From contig DIVW01000023.1 in the NCBI GenBank assembly GCA_002428365.1, positions 76,018 through 140,017 of the forward strand: 64,000 bases of DNA, in the 5' to 3' direction. The position numbers were made by a program, and so were the translations under genes. Under the pieces are notes generated by a model. That model searched no databases and was not told the origin of the DNA. It saw only the letters and a program-made list of their open reading frames with translations. The stretch comes from Propionibacteriaceae bacterium UBA6122. Lineage in GTDB: Bacteria; Actinomycetota; Actinomycetes; Propionibacteriales; Propionibacteriaceae. Below, piece by piece: positions 17,312 to 24,474 of this stretch; position 1 is the first letter of the stretch; the number at the start of each line of letters is the position of its first letter.

Positions 17312-17931
17312 AACTGCGCTGGCTCATCCCGATTACCTGGATCTTGGTGATCTTCGCCACGATCGGCGTCACCCAAGCGGCTGGCTGGTGGTCGGCTAGC
17401 GGACGCGAAGAGGTCGTCAGCGGAACTCTCACCGTCGACGATGTGAAGGGCTGGATGACTATCCAGCAGGCGGCCGACGGCTTGGGGATTCCGGTGGGCG
17501 TCATTATTGAGGCGATCGGTGACCCCACCGGAACCGTCCAGCCCAGCACCGCTTTCAAGGAAGTTGAGGCCGTGGTGCCCGACTTCAGCCTGGACGACTT
17601 CAGAGAGGTCCTCCGCGTCCTGCTGGCTAGCTCGGCGCCAACGTCGGCCTCACCGACCCCAACGCCCACAGCGTCGGCACCCGCACCGAGTGTGACCACA
17701 TCGCCGCCAACACCACAGCCCACTCACACCTCTACCTCCACCAACTCGGTGACGGGTCAGCAGACGCTGCGCCAGGTAGCTGCGGACAACCGGATCGATC
17801 TGGCCACCCTGATTGCTGAGGCTGGCCTGCCCGCTGACGTGAACCCCGACGTAGCGCTGCGGACGCTACGCGACACCGTCCCCGGATTCGAGATGCAGCA
17901 GGTGCGGGATGCGGTCGATCGGCTGAGCTAA
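17308..17931 (+). CDS. Membrane-anchored protein with two small helical repeats, partner of the polyferredoxin
   Basis: 207 residues, translationally coupled to the polyferredoxin. An N-terminal signal anchor (about residues 5-25) precedes two copies of a roughly 55-residue module. The first is 'MTIQQAADGLGIPVGVIIEAIG' shortened by a PDFSLDDFREV end. The second is 'LRQVAADNRIDLATLIAEAG' ending 'PGFEMQQVRDAV'. A Thr/Pro/Ser-rich linker separates them. Modules of this style occur next to FMN-binding or NapH-type electron carriers in anaerobes. No heme or cysteine motif is present, so it is more likely an assembly or docking partner (inference). Confidence 0.6.
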   Translation: MKLRWLIPITWILVIFATIGVTQAAGWWSASGREEVVSGTLTVDDVKGWMTIQQAADGLGIPVGVIIEAIGDPTGTVQPSTAFKEVEAVVPDFSLDDFREVLRVLLASSAPTSASPTPTPTASAPAPSVTTSPPTPQPTHTSTSTNSVTGQQTLRQVAADNRIDLATLIAEAGLPADVNPDVALRTLRDTVPGFEMQQVRDAVDRLS

Positions 17932-17935
17932 CCCC

Positions 17936-18904
17936 TCAGCCGCGCTGCCCGGCGGTCACTGGTTCGGCGACCGGCTCCAGAGCCTGGTTGGCGGCCAGGA
18001 CCTCCTGGTAGGCGCGGTGGCCGGTGTAGAGCTCATCAGTCAGCGGGTTCTTGCGGTCGCGGACGATGACGTAGCCCTGGTAGGCCAGGACGGCGAGGTT
18101 GGCGGCCAGTGAGATTGCTGAAACGGTGAACAGGGCCACCGGGCTGTGGGAGGTGTCGACGGCGAACGCTGAGCCGGTGACGAAGCTGGGCACGGCCATG
18201 GTGAACATCATCCACAGCGCCAGGGTCGCGGCCCGATGCTGCAGCCAGGCGCCCTTCTTGATGAAGAAGGCCGGAATGGTGCAGCTGATCAGCAGGGCGG
18301 CACCGGCGTAGAAGGAGTGGTCACCAACGCAGTTGTAGACGTAGGCGAAGTTCCACAGGTCGTAGGCGATAACCCAGAACCAGAGCATGTCGGGCCAGAT
18401 CATGTCTTTGCTGGGATCGCGGGAGATGATGATGCCGGTCCAGCCGCAGATGGTGATCAGGTTGATCAGCCCGGCCACCCCGTTCATCCAGTTCCACGGA
18501 CCCGACAACATGAAGACCCCATCCACCAGGCCGTTCGCGTTCATCGCGCCCACCTGGAAGTCGCGGACGCAGGCCTCGGCGATGTTGATCGCCAGGATCG
18601 CCGGCGGGAACAGCAGCGCCCACTTGTTGCCCGACAACTTCGGCCAGTACCTGATTGCCATGAAGCCCAAGGTGCCGGCCAGCGCGGAGTACACCTTCAC
18701 CCAATGGAACCAAGTGCCGGTGGACGAGCCAGGCCCGGCGGTGACTGGCCAGACGAACAGGGTGAGCAGTAGCGGCAGCAGGACGAAGAAGCCCAGCCCG
18801 ACCCACTTCCAGCGGCGGGTGATCTCATTTAGGCCGATTAACGCGGCCAACACCACGAACCAGGCAACCCAGGAATACCAGGGGATCGGTTGGAACAGGA
18901 ACAT
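17936..18904 (-). CDS. Multi-pass membrane protein, DUF5692-like
   Basis: 322 residues from ATG 18904, supported by GGAGGTGG 6 bases upstream; the open frame to 19105 adds unrelated residues. About nine hydrophobic segments are visible, with a Trp-rich start ('MFLFQPIPWYSWVAWF') and an Asn/Trp-rich middle ('GPWNWMNGVAGLINL'). I recognise the general pattern of DUF5692 but no function. It is divergent from a DhaS-type TetR regulator at 19057, which probably controls it. It converges on the polyferredoxin partner gene with 4 bp between stops. Confidence 0.65.
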   Translation of the reverse strand: MFLFQPIPWYSWVAWFVVLAALIGLNEITRRWKWVGLGFFVLLPLLLTLFVWPVTAGPGSSTGTWFHWVKVYSALAGTLGFMAIRYWPKLSGNKWALLFPPAILAINIAEACVRDFQVGAMNANGLVDGVFMLSGPWNWMNGVAGLINLITICGWTGIIISRDPSKDMIWPDMLWFWVIAYDLWNFAYVYNCVGDHSFYAGAALLISCTIPAFFIKKGAWLQHRAATLALWMMFTMAVPSFVTGSAFAVDTSHSPVALFTVSAISLAANLAVLAYQGYVIVRDRKNPLTDELYTGHRAYQEVLAANQALEPVAEPVTAGQRG

Positions 18905-19056
18905 CTCGCCACCTCCATCGACCCGGCCCGCCGATCTGCTCTGATCAGCGCGGCCGCTTGTGGGTCGTTCTGCTTGCTGATTCGATGCTAGAAGCGCTCG
19001 GGACGGGCGAGAATAGACAATCTGGGCGATGTGTCCAGACCGATCCGGGAGGCAAA

Positions 19057-19635
19057 GTGAGCAGCGCAGCCGCTGGCCCGCCACGGTCGAAGACCGCCTT
19101 GGCACTCGCGCTGAAACAGGCGCTGGCCACCACGCCGCTGGCGAAGGTGACCGTCTCGGGGTTGGCGACCGCAGCCGGGGTGAATCGGCAGACCTTCTAC
19201 AGCCATTTCAGTGATGTCTACGACCTGGCGCGCTGGGTTTACACCACCGACGTGGCCAACCACATCATGGCGCACGCCAGCTACGCCCAATGGGCCGACG
19301 GCTTCAGTGAACTGCTGGGCTACATGGCCGATCATCACGACCAGGCCTATGCCGTGATCCGCTCGCTGAAGCACTCGGAGTTGGAATCGTTCTTCTACCG
19401 GTCGCTGCGGGAAATGATGCGGGTGATCGTCGCTGAGTTGGAGGGCGAGCTGAAGCTCCAGCCGGCTGATCGGGAGTTCATCATCGACCACTACACCCTG
19501 GTGGTGCTGGGTCATCTACTGCACTGGCTGGCCACCGATATGCACGAGAACCCGTACGTCCTGACCGAGCGGTTGGAGTTCGTCCTGCACGGTGGGGTTC
19601 GGGAGTCCTTGGAGCGTTTCGCCGCTCGGCGGTGA
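19057..19635 (+). CDS. TetR/AcrR-family regulator, DhaS type
   Basis: 192 residues from GTG 19057 with GGGAGG 5 bases upstream; the upstream ATG at 18985 has no such site. The N-terminal HTH reads 'VSGLATAAGVNRQTFYSHFS', followed by the DhaS-like 'VYDLARWVY'. The C-terminal half is helical with 'IDHYTLVVLGHLLHWL'. It is likely a ligand-responsive repressor of the divergent membrane gene. A possible site TCTGG-N9-CCAGA (19020-19038) lies between them. It is tail-to-tail with a second TetR gene. Confidence 0.85.
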   Translation: MSSAAAGPPRSKTALALALKQALATTPLAKVTVSGLATAAGVNRQTFYSHFSDVYDLARWVYTTDVANHIMAHASYAQWADGFSELLGYMADHHDQAYAVIRSLKHSELESFFYRSLREMMRVIVAELEGELKLQPADREFIIDHYTLVVLGHLLHWLATDMHENPYVLTERLEFVLHGGVRESLERFAARR

Positions 19636-19643
19636 GCGCTGCC

Positions 19644-20225
19644 TCAGCGCTGTTCGACGGCCTCGGTGGCGAGGTCGAGGTAGGCGATCGCGCCCTGAGG
19701 ATCGGCCTTCGCGATGGTGAAGGCGGCAATGATCAGCGCGGTGCAGGTCTGCGCCAGCCGTTCGCCGCTGGCCGCTGGCAGCTCGGGACGGCGGGCGTTG
19801 ATGCCGCTGCGCAGCGCGGTGGCGAGCTCGGTGCGGTAATCGGCGATGACCTGTTTTACCGCGGCGTCGCCAGCCAGGGCAGAGGCGGCGGTGTTGATCA
19901 GCAGGCAGCCGTCGGCACTGGCGCCGTGGGCGCGGCCAGCAATGGCGGCGCGCAAGCCTCTTAGGTAGTCGCCGACGGCTTCGGGGGACACCGGTGCGGT
20001 GAGCAGTGGACGTAGCCGCGGGCGCACCACCTCGTCGAGATAGCTGGCTACGGCGGCATCGAACAGGCCGCGCTTGTTGCCGAAGGCGTGGTAGATGCTG
20101 GAGCGGCACAGGCCGGTGGCGGCTTCCAGGGCGGGCATCGCGGCCTCTTCATAGCCCTGGTTCCAGAACACCTGCCGGGCAGCTCGAACTGCCTCGGTGG
20201 TGTCGAACGCCTGGGGGCGACCCAT
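19644..20225 (-). CDS. TetR/AcrR-family repressor
   Basis: 193 residues with the N-terminal HTH 'AMPALEAATGLCRSSIYHAF' followed by 'GNKRGLFDAAVA', the usual TetR spacing. The C-terminal ligand domain belongs to the group with 'GCLLINTA'. ATG 20225 has GAGAGG upstream. It is divergent from a DUF1304 gene and a nitroreductase; the shared 70-bp gap contains a GTACCG-type inverted repeat over a TATATT -10. It therefore probably represses its own gene and the DUF1304/nitroreductase pair, perhaps in response to an electrophile or aromatic compound (inference). Confidence 0.9.
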   Translation of the reverse strand: MGRPQAFDTTEAVRAARQVFWNQGYEEAAMPALEAATGLCRSSIYHAFGNKRGLFDAAVASYLDEVVRPRLRPLLTAPVSPEAVGDYLRGLRAAIAGRAHGASADGCLLINTAASALAGDAAVKQVIADYRTELATALRSGINARRPELPAASGERLAQTCTALIIAAFTIAKADPQGAIAYLDLATEAVEQR

Positions 20226-20239
20226 TTGCGGACCTCTCG

Positions 20240-20288
20240 TTTTGTGTACCGGTCGATCCAGTATATATTAGACCGGTCGGTACAAAAC
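20240..20288. promoter_or_regulatory. Divergent promoter and TetR operator
   Basis: Half-sites GTACCGGTC (20246) and GACCGGTCGGTAC (20271) form an imperfect inverted repeat framed by TTTTGT and ACAAAA. Between them GTATATATTA supplies a -10 toward DUF1304. Position and symmetry suit the TetR gene at 19644. Confidence 0.6.
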
Positions 20289-20295
20289 CATCTAG

Positions 20296-20694
20296 ATGGG
20301 CAGGCTCATGGTGCTTCTCTCCGGGCTGGTGATCGTGGGCTTCGCCGCACTGATTCACGGCTACATCTTCTATCTGGAGTCGGTCAGCTGGACCAGTGAG
20401 CGCACCCGCGCGATCTTCGGCACTTCAGTCGAAGGTGCCGCCGCCACCCGCCAACTGGCGTTTAACCAGGGCTTCTACAACCTCTTCCTGGCGTTGCAGG
20501 TGATCGCAGGCATTGTCGTCTTTGCTCTCGGTTCCGTCCCGGTGGGGGTGGCGCTAATCCTCGCCGGAGCTGGCGCGATGGTGCTGGCCGGGATGGTGCT
20601 GATGGCGTCGGACTCGAGCAAGGCTGGCGCGGCCCTGAAGCAACTCCTACCCCCGCTGATCGGGCTCATCGTCCTTGTCATCGGCCTCTTCTGA
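20296..20694 (+). CDS. DUF1304 membrane protein
   Basis: 132 residues with four hydrophobic segments. The DUF1304 signature 'ALIHGYIFYLE' near residue 20 and 'AFNQGFYNLFLA' near residue 60 are present. The ATG at 20308, preceded by GGCAGG, is an equally good start and would shorten the protein by four residues. The family is small, membrane-bound and often found with TetR regulators or oxidoreductases; activity unknown. It is followed after 34 bp by a nitroreductase gene, probably in one transcript under the divergent TetR repressor. Confidence 0.88.
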   Translation: MGRLMVLLSGLVIVGFAALIHGYIFYLESVSWTSERTRAIFGTSVEGAAATRQLAFNQGFYNLFLALQVIAGIVVFALGSVPVGVALILAGAGAMVLAGMVLMASDSSKAGAALKQLLPPLIGLIVLVIGLF

Positions 20695-20728
20695 ACCCCT
20701 AACTTCACTGCGCGAAAGGCAGAGCAAA

Positions 20729-21484
20729 ATGAGCAATTCGGTAATTGAGCAACTTAGCCAGCGCCGATCCGTGCGCGCCTTCACCGGTGATCCGGTGCGC
20801 GTCGATGATCTGACGGCCATCCTGCGGGCCACCCAGCAGGCGCCGAGTTCGATCAACGGCCAACAGACATCTCTAGTGGTGATTCGTGATCCGGAGCGGA
20901 TCGCGCAAGTAGCCGAGATCGCCGGTGGGCAGCCGCAGGTGGCTGGCGCCGATGTGGTGGTGGTCTTCGTGATCGACTTCAACCGCACCGCTGAAGCGGC
21001 CAAGATCGCTGGCACCGAGCAGGTGGTGGAGCGCTCTGCCGAAGGCATCGTCACCGGAGCGGTAGACGCTGGCATCGCGCTGGCAACCTTCCAGGCCGCG
21101 GCCAATGCACTGGGCTACGGCACTACCCCGATCGGCGGCATTCGGCGCAATCCGACCGCGCTGATCGAGCTGCTCGGCCTGCCGGCCCGCACCTACCCGG
21201 TGGTTGCGGCCACCCTGGGCGTCCCGGATTCGGAGAAGTTGGCGCAGGTGAAGCCCCGAGTGTCGCTGGAGTCCTATGCGCTGTCGGAGCGCTACGACGA
21301 GGCGAAGGTGGCTGACGGCGTGGCCGCCTACGACGAGGTGCTGCGCGCCTGGTGGGATTCCCAGGGCCTGACCCAGATGGGCACCTACTCCCACGACACC
21401 GCCAAGACCTACTCGACGGTCTACTTCCCGACGATCGCGGCGACCCTGCGCTCTCAAGGTTTCGAGTTCGCCGACGAAGCCTGA
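20729..21484 (+). CDS. NfsA-type NADPH-dependent FMN nitroreductase
   Basis: 251 residues with the flavin-binding start 'QLSQRRSVRAFTG' and 'APSSINGQQ', 'GIALATFQAAANALGYGT' and 'PIGGIR', all typical of the NfsA/FRP group. These enzymes use NADPH and FMN to reduce nitroaromatics, quinones or flavins in the cytoplasm. ATG 20729 is chosen; an in-frame GTG/TTG start upstream would overlap the DUF1304 stop. A strong terminator at 21512 ends the unit. Confidence 0.9.
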   Translation: MSNSVIEQLSQRRSVRAFTGDPVRVDDLTAILRATQQAPSSINGQQTSLVVIRDPERIAQVAEIAGGQPQVAGADVVVVFVIDFNRTAEAAKIAGTEQVVERSAEGIVTGAVDAGIALATFQAAANALGYGTTPIGGIRRNPTALIELLGLPARTYPVVAATLGVPDSEKLAQVKPRVSLESYALSERYDEAKVADGVAAYDEVLRAWWDSQGLTQMGTYSHDTAKTYSTVYFPTIAATLRSQGFEFADEA

Positions 21485-21511
21485 GAGCCAGCCGACGGGA
21501 TTTGCAGCGTC

Positions 21512-21545
21512 GAGGCCCCCAGGGGGGATCCCTGGGGGCCTCTTT
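21512..21545 (+). terminator. Intrinsic terminator after the nitroreductase
   Basis: Perfect 13-bp stem GAGGCCCCCAGGG / CCCTGGGGGCCTC with a 5-base loop and TTT. It lies 27 bp after the stop. The remaining 170 bp up to the next gene holds nothing I can support. Confidence 0.88.
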
Positions 21546-21714
21546 GCGTGTTCTAGTGCTCAAATCCGGTCGCGCTCCTCTCGGGTGCGGTGATGGCACC
21601 CATGATTGGAGTAGCCGGCCATCCTTGGCTGGAGCCTCGACCGTTGGCGCAGGGAGCATGGCCGGTGAACGACACATAGGAAAGCTGTCGTAGCGGGGCT
21701 GCTATCAATACGTC

Positions 21715-22056
21715 ATGACACCGGAATATGTAACCTTCTTCACCGTCGGGACCGGAGTGATAGCTGCGCTCTACATCGCGGTTGCCATCTCTGCGCCGCC
21801 ACTGCTGAATGCCTACAGCAAGCGGGGCGCGGTGTGGCCAGTAGCGGCAGTCACGGTGGTCTTATTCTCTGGCGCCGTGAGCATGGTCGCGCCGCTCGGG
21901 TTGTTGTTCAATGTCGCGAGAAGCTTGCCGCTTCATGATGAGGATTCGTTTGTGGCCGGCTTCATGGTCTTTGGGGCCATTGGGCTGCTGGCGATGGCCA
22001 TACCAATGATCCAAGGTCTTCGGTGGCAGGAGACTCGCCGGGCAGCGGACGACTAG
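21715..22056 (+). CDS. Small membrane protein, unknown
   Basis: 113 residues with three hydrophobic segments (about 8-28, 40-62, 80-98) and a charged C-terminus ending 'QETRRAADD'. I do not recognise a family. There is no clear ribosome site before ATG 21715; 'CTATCAATACGTC' lies immediately upstream. It stands alone between a terminator and the 196-bp gap before the Fic gene. Confidence 0.65.
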   Translation: MTPEYVTFFTVGTGVIAALYIAVAISAPPLLNAYSKRGAVWPVAAVTVVLFSGAVSMVAPLGLLFNVARSLPLHDEDSFVAGFMVFGAIGLLAMAIPMIQGLRWQETRRAADD

Positions 22057-22252
22057 CGGTCACGCCGCACTGTTCATCGCCTGCCGGTCTGGATCTTGGC
22101 CACCGGACCACCATTGCCAAAGTGAAAGCTTCGCCAGATGAACTCCTCCAACATGCCCGACTTATCCAGTGCCCAACTGGGCATCGTGATGCCCAAAGTC
22201 AGGTCGGCAGCCGTCTCGGCCTGCCGGGACGGTGACTGACGACCCCACCGCG
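22057..22252. other. Intergenic stretch with a possible gene remnant
   Basis: 196 bp between the small membrane protein and the Fic stop. The minus strand has a plausible C-terminal peptide ending 'GNGGPVAKIQTGRR' at 22074 without an intact gene in front of it. GACCCCACCGCG occurs twice (about 22238 and 22259) at the Fic end. It may be debris from an older insertion. Confidence 0.3.
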
Positions 22253-23467
22253 CTACTGGGACCCCACCGCGTGGCTCAGCAGTATCTCCAGGACGCGTGG
22301 TGCGTGGAATCGTCGGGCGTACACCCGATCGCCGAAAGGCGCGAGGATTTGGTATTTCACTAACGAGTCGATCAGTTTCTTGGCTCCCGGGTTTCCCATC
22401 TTCAGCGCCGCGGCTGCGTGGGCGACGGTGAAGGTGGGGTGACCCACCGCGTAGTCGATCAAGACCCGCGCGTTCGCTGAGCGCATCGGTGTGCCTCGCA
22501 GCCTCTCCTTGAGCTCGGCTTGGGCGGTGGCGAGAGCGAGCATTCGCTTCTGCGTGGCTAGTGCGGATTCGGCAAGTCCAAGCGAAAAGAACTCCACCCA
22601 TGCTGACCAGTCGCTTCTGGTGGATACCGCCAACAGTGCGTCGTAATACTGTGCGCGCCGCTGTTCGAACCACGGCGAGACTGACAGGGTGGGCTCACTG
22701 ATCACGCCGGATGCGTACAGCTGAAGAACTATCAGCAGCCGCCCCAGGCGTCCGTTGCCGTCGTGGAATGGGTGTAGAGCCTCGAATTCGTAGTGGGCCA
22801 TCGCGGCCGCAACGACAGGATCGATCTGATCGTGACGGCTGCTCTGCATCCAGTCGACCAGGTCGCGCAGGCGTGCCTCCAGGTCTGGGCCCGGCGGGGG
22901 TGGCACGTAGCGGGCAGCCTTGATCGGTATCTCGTTGGCAAGCGCTCCATCGCGCCGCCCGACCACAACCTGGATGGGCCGCACCTGTCCGGAGTGCTCG
23001 CATTCCGAGGCAGTGTCCTTAACTAGTGCCGATTGGAGATCGGCTAGATCGGTCAGGCTCCAACCGCGTCCCAGCTCAGCCCAGGTGAAGGCGGACTCGG
23101 CGACAAGCAGGTAGTTGAGGACCTCTCGCATCGAAGGGTCCTGATCATCATCAACATCGGCAGCTAGAACCCGGACCAGGGGCTCGTAGGTGCCTTCCAA
23201 TGCGGCTGTGGACTGGGCTTCTAGGCGCAGCGTGGAGGTGCGGAAGAGCCGTGGATTGGGTAGACGCTGGGCGGTGGAGTCCAGCGCGGCCAAAGCAGCC
23301 CTGGCGTTGGCGACCTGCCGGTAGGCGCATCCGCTGAGCTCGGGGCTCGACTCAGTCAAAGGCTGCGGAAGGAACGCCTGGTGGCTCCAAGAGCCGCCCG
23401 CTGGCAGCGACCCGCTGATTGGCACGAGGGTCCCGAAAGGTGCCTTTTGGAACAGTTCTAGGTCCAT
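22253..23467 (-). CDS. Fic-family AMP-transferase-like protein
   Basis: 404 residues. The Fic catalytic loop 'HPFHDGNGRLGR' (about residue 250) has every key residue of the HxFx(D/E)GNGRxxR motif, including the active His. Near residue 86 'STAALEG' fits the inhibitory (S/T)xxxE(G/N) helix, so it is an N-terminally self-inhibited type. A C-terminal winged-helix-like domain ('FTVAHAAAALKMGNPGAKKL') follows. Fic enzymes transfer AMP or other groups to protein hydroxyls. No antitoxin gene is adjacent. Similar solitary Fic-HTH proteins are common in actinobacteria; target unknown. Confidence 0.92.
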   Translation of the reverse strand: MDLELFQKAPFGTLVPISGSLPAGGSWSHQAFLPQPLTESSPELSGCAYRQVANARAALAALDSTAQRLPNPRLFRTSTLRLEAQSTAALEGTYEPLVRVLAADVDDDQDPSMREVLNYLLVAESAFTWAELGRGWSLTDLADLQSALVKDTASECEHSGQVRPIQVVVGRRDGALANEIPIKAARYVPPPPGPDLEARLRDLVDWMQSSRHDQIDPVVAAAMAHYEFEALHPFHDGNGRLGRLLIVLQLYASGVISEPTLSVSPWFEQRRAQYYDALLAVSTRSDWSAWVEFFSLGLAESALATQKRMLALATAQAELKERLRGTPMRSANARVLIDYAVGHPTFTVAHAAAALKMGNPGAKKLIDSLVKYQILAPFGDRVYARRFHAPRVLEILLSHAVGSQ

Positions 23468-23602
23468 AACGAAACACTACAGGGGCTTGTGGAAACTTTC
23501 ACCGATGAAACTAGTCCACAATCGGACAATCTGGTTTGGGCTGATGCCACGCGAGGTGGAGTTGGCGGGCAGGGGTTCCGCACCGGCGACTTGGCGGGTA
23601 AT

Positions 23603-23626
23603 GTACTTGAAGAAATCTTCAAGTAC
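23603..23626. promoter_or_regulatory. ArsR operator: perfect palindrome
   Basis: GTACTTGAAG-AAAT-CTTCAAGTAC, a perfect 10+10 bp inverted repeat 12 bp before the GTG of the ArsR gene. This is the size and style of ArsR/SmtB sites and suggests autoregulation of the whole downstream operon. Confidence 0.8.
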
Positions 23627-23638
23627 GGGAGTTCTGGG

Positions 23639-23980
23639 GTGCCAACACCGCTGCACGAGGCCAAGGCCGAGCTGTTCCGTACGCTCGGGCATCCGGTGCG
23701 AATCCGGGTGCTTGAGTTGCTCAGCGAGCGGGAGCATGCCGTGCACGAACTGTTGGCCAAGATCGAAATCGAACCCAGCGCGCTCTCCCAGCAACTCGGC
23801 GTGTTGCGCCGAGCCGGGGCGGTGCGGCAGCGCCGCGTTGGTGGCGAGGTGCTCTACAGCGTCCGGACTGAGACTGTGCCCGCACTGCTCGATGCGGCCC
23901 GGGCGACCCTGTCTGAGGTACTTGCTGGGCAGACCCAACTGCAAGCCGAACTGGACGACGAAGCCGGGGTCGGCAAATGA
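23639..23980 (+). CDS. ArsR-family regulator of the hydrogenase-like operon (Rv0081-like)
   Basis: 113 residues from GTG 23639 with GGGAG 7 bases upstream. The open frame extends back to 23489, but it crosses a perfect operator palindrome and gains no family similarity, so the short form is preferred. The winged-helix reads 'RTLGHPVRIRVLELLSER' and 'IEPSALSQQLGVLRRAG'. No classical metal-binding Cys pair is present. It overlaps the next gene by ATGA. The arrangement ArsR plus six oxidoreductase genes mirrors M. tuberculosis Rv0081-Rv0087, where the regulator takes part in the hypoxia response (established for that species; inferred here). Confidence 0.9.
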   Translation: MPTPLHEAKAELFRTLGHPVRIRVLELLSEREHAVHELLAKIEIEPSALSQQLGVLRRAGAVRQRRVGGEVLYSVRTETVPALLDAARATLSEVLAGQTQLQAELDDEAGVGK

Positions 23981-24474
23981 GCCTCACCCGACTGCTGTCC
24001 ATGATCACCCGCACCGGCACCATGACCGAACCGGTGGCCGATGCGCCGATCGAAATCCGCGAAGGGTTCGTTCCGCCAGCTTGTCTGCGCGGTAGCGCTC
24101 AGGTGCGCCATGTGGACGCTGGCTCCTGCAATGGCTGCGAAATCGAGCTGGGCGCCGCCTTCGGGCCGGTGTACGACGCCGAACGATTTGGCGCCCGACT
24201 GGTGGCCTCTCCTCGCCACGCCGATGTGGTCACGGTCGCCGGTGTCGTCACCCAAAACATGGTCGAACCGCTGCTCAACACCATCGATGCCACCCCAAAC
24301 CCGCGAGTGATCATCTCCATCGGTGACTGCACCCGAGGCTGTGGCGTCTTCGCTGGCTCCTACGCAGTGGCTGGCTCAGTCGACGACTTCGCTGAGGTGG
24401 ACGTCCATGTGACCGGCTGCCCGCCAGCACCGGAAGCAATCATCGCTGCCCTGCGGGCGGTGACCAGACGATGA
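23977..24474 (+). CDS. NuoB/HyfI-like 4Fe-4S small subunit
   Basis: 165 residues, homologous to complex I NuoB and group 4 hydrogenase small subunits. The four cluster ligands are present: 'GSCNGCE' (two Cys), 'GDCTRGCG' and 'TGCPP'. It would carry the cluster nearest the large subunit, on the cytoplasmic face of the membrane arm. It overlaps both neighbours by 4 bp. It corresponds in position to Rv0082. The first roughly 30 residues are variable; the family core begins at 'CLRGSAQVRHVDAG'. Confidence 0.9.
   Translation: MSLTRLLSMITRTGTMTEPVADAPIEIREGFVPPACLRGSAQVRHVDAGSCNGCEIELGAAFGPVYDAERFGARLVASPRHADVVTVAGVVTQNMVEPLLNTIDATPNPRVIISIGDCTRGCGVFAGSYAVAGSVDDFAEVDVHVTGCPPAPEAIIAALRAVTRR

Noticed and set aside
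23489..23638. N-terminal extension of the ArsR protein
   Set aside because: It contains the perfect operator palindrome and lacks family similarity; GTG 23639 has a ribosome site.
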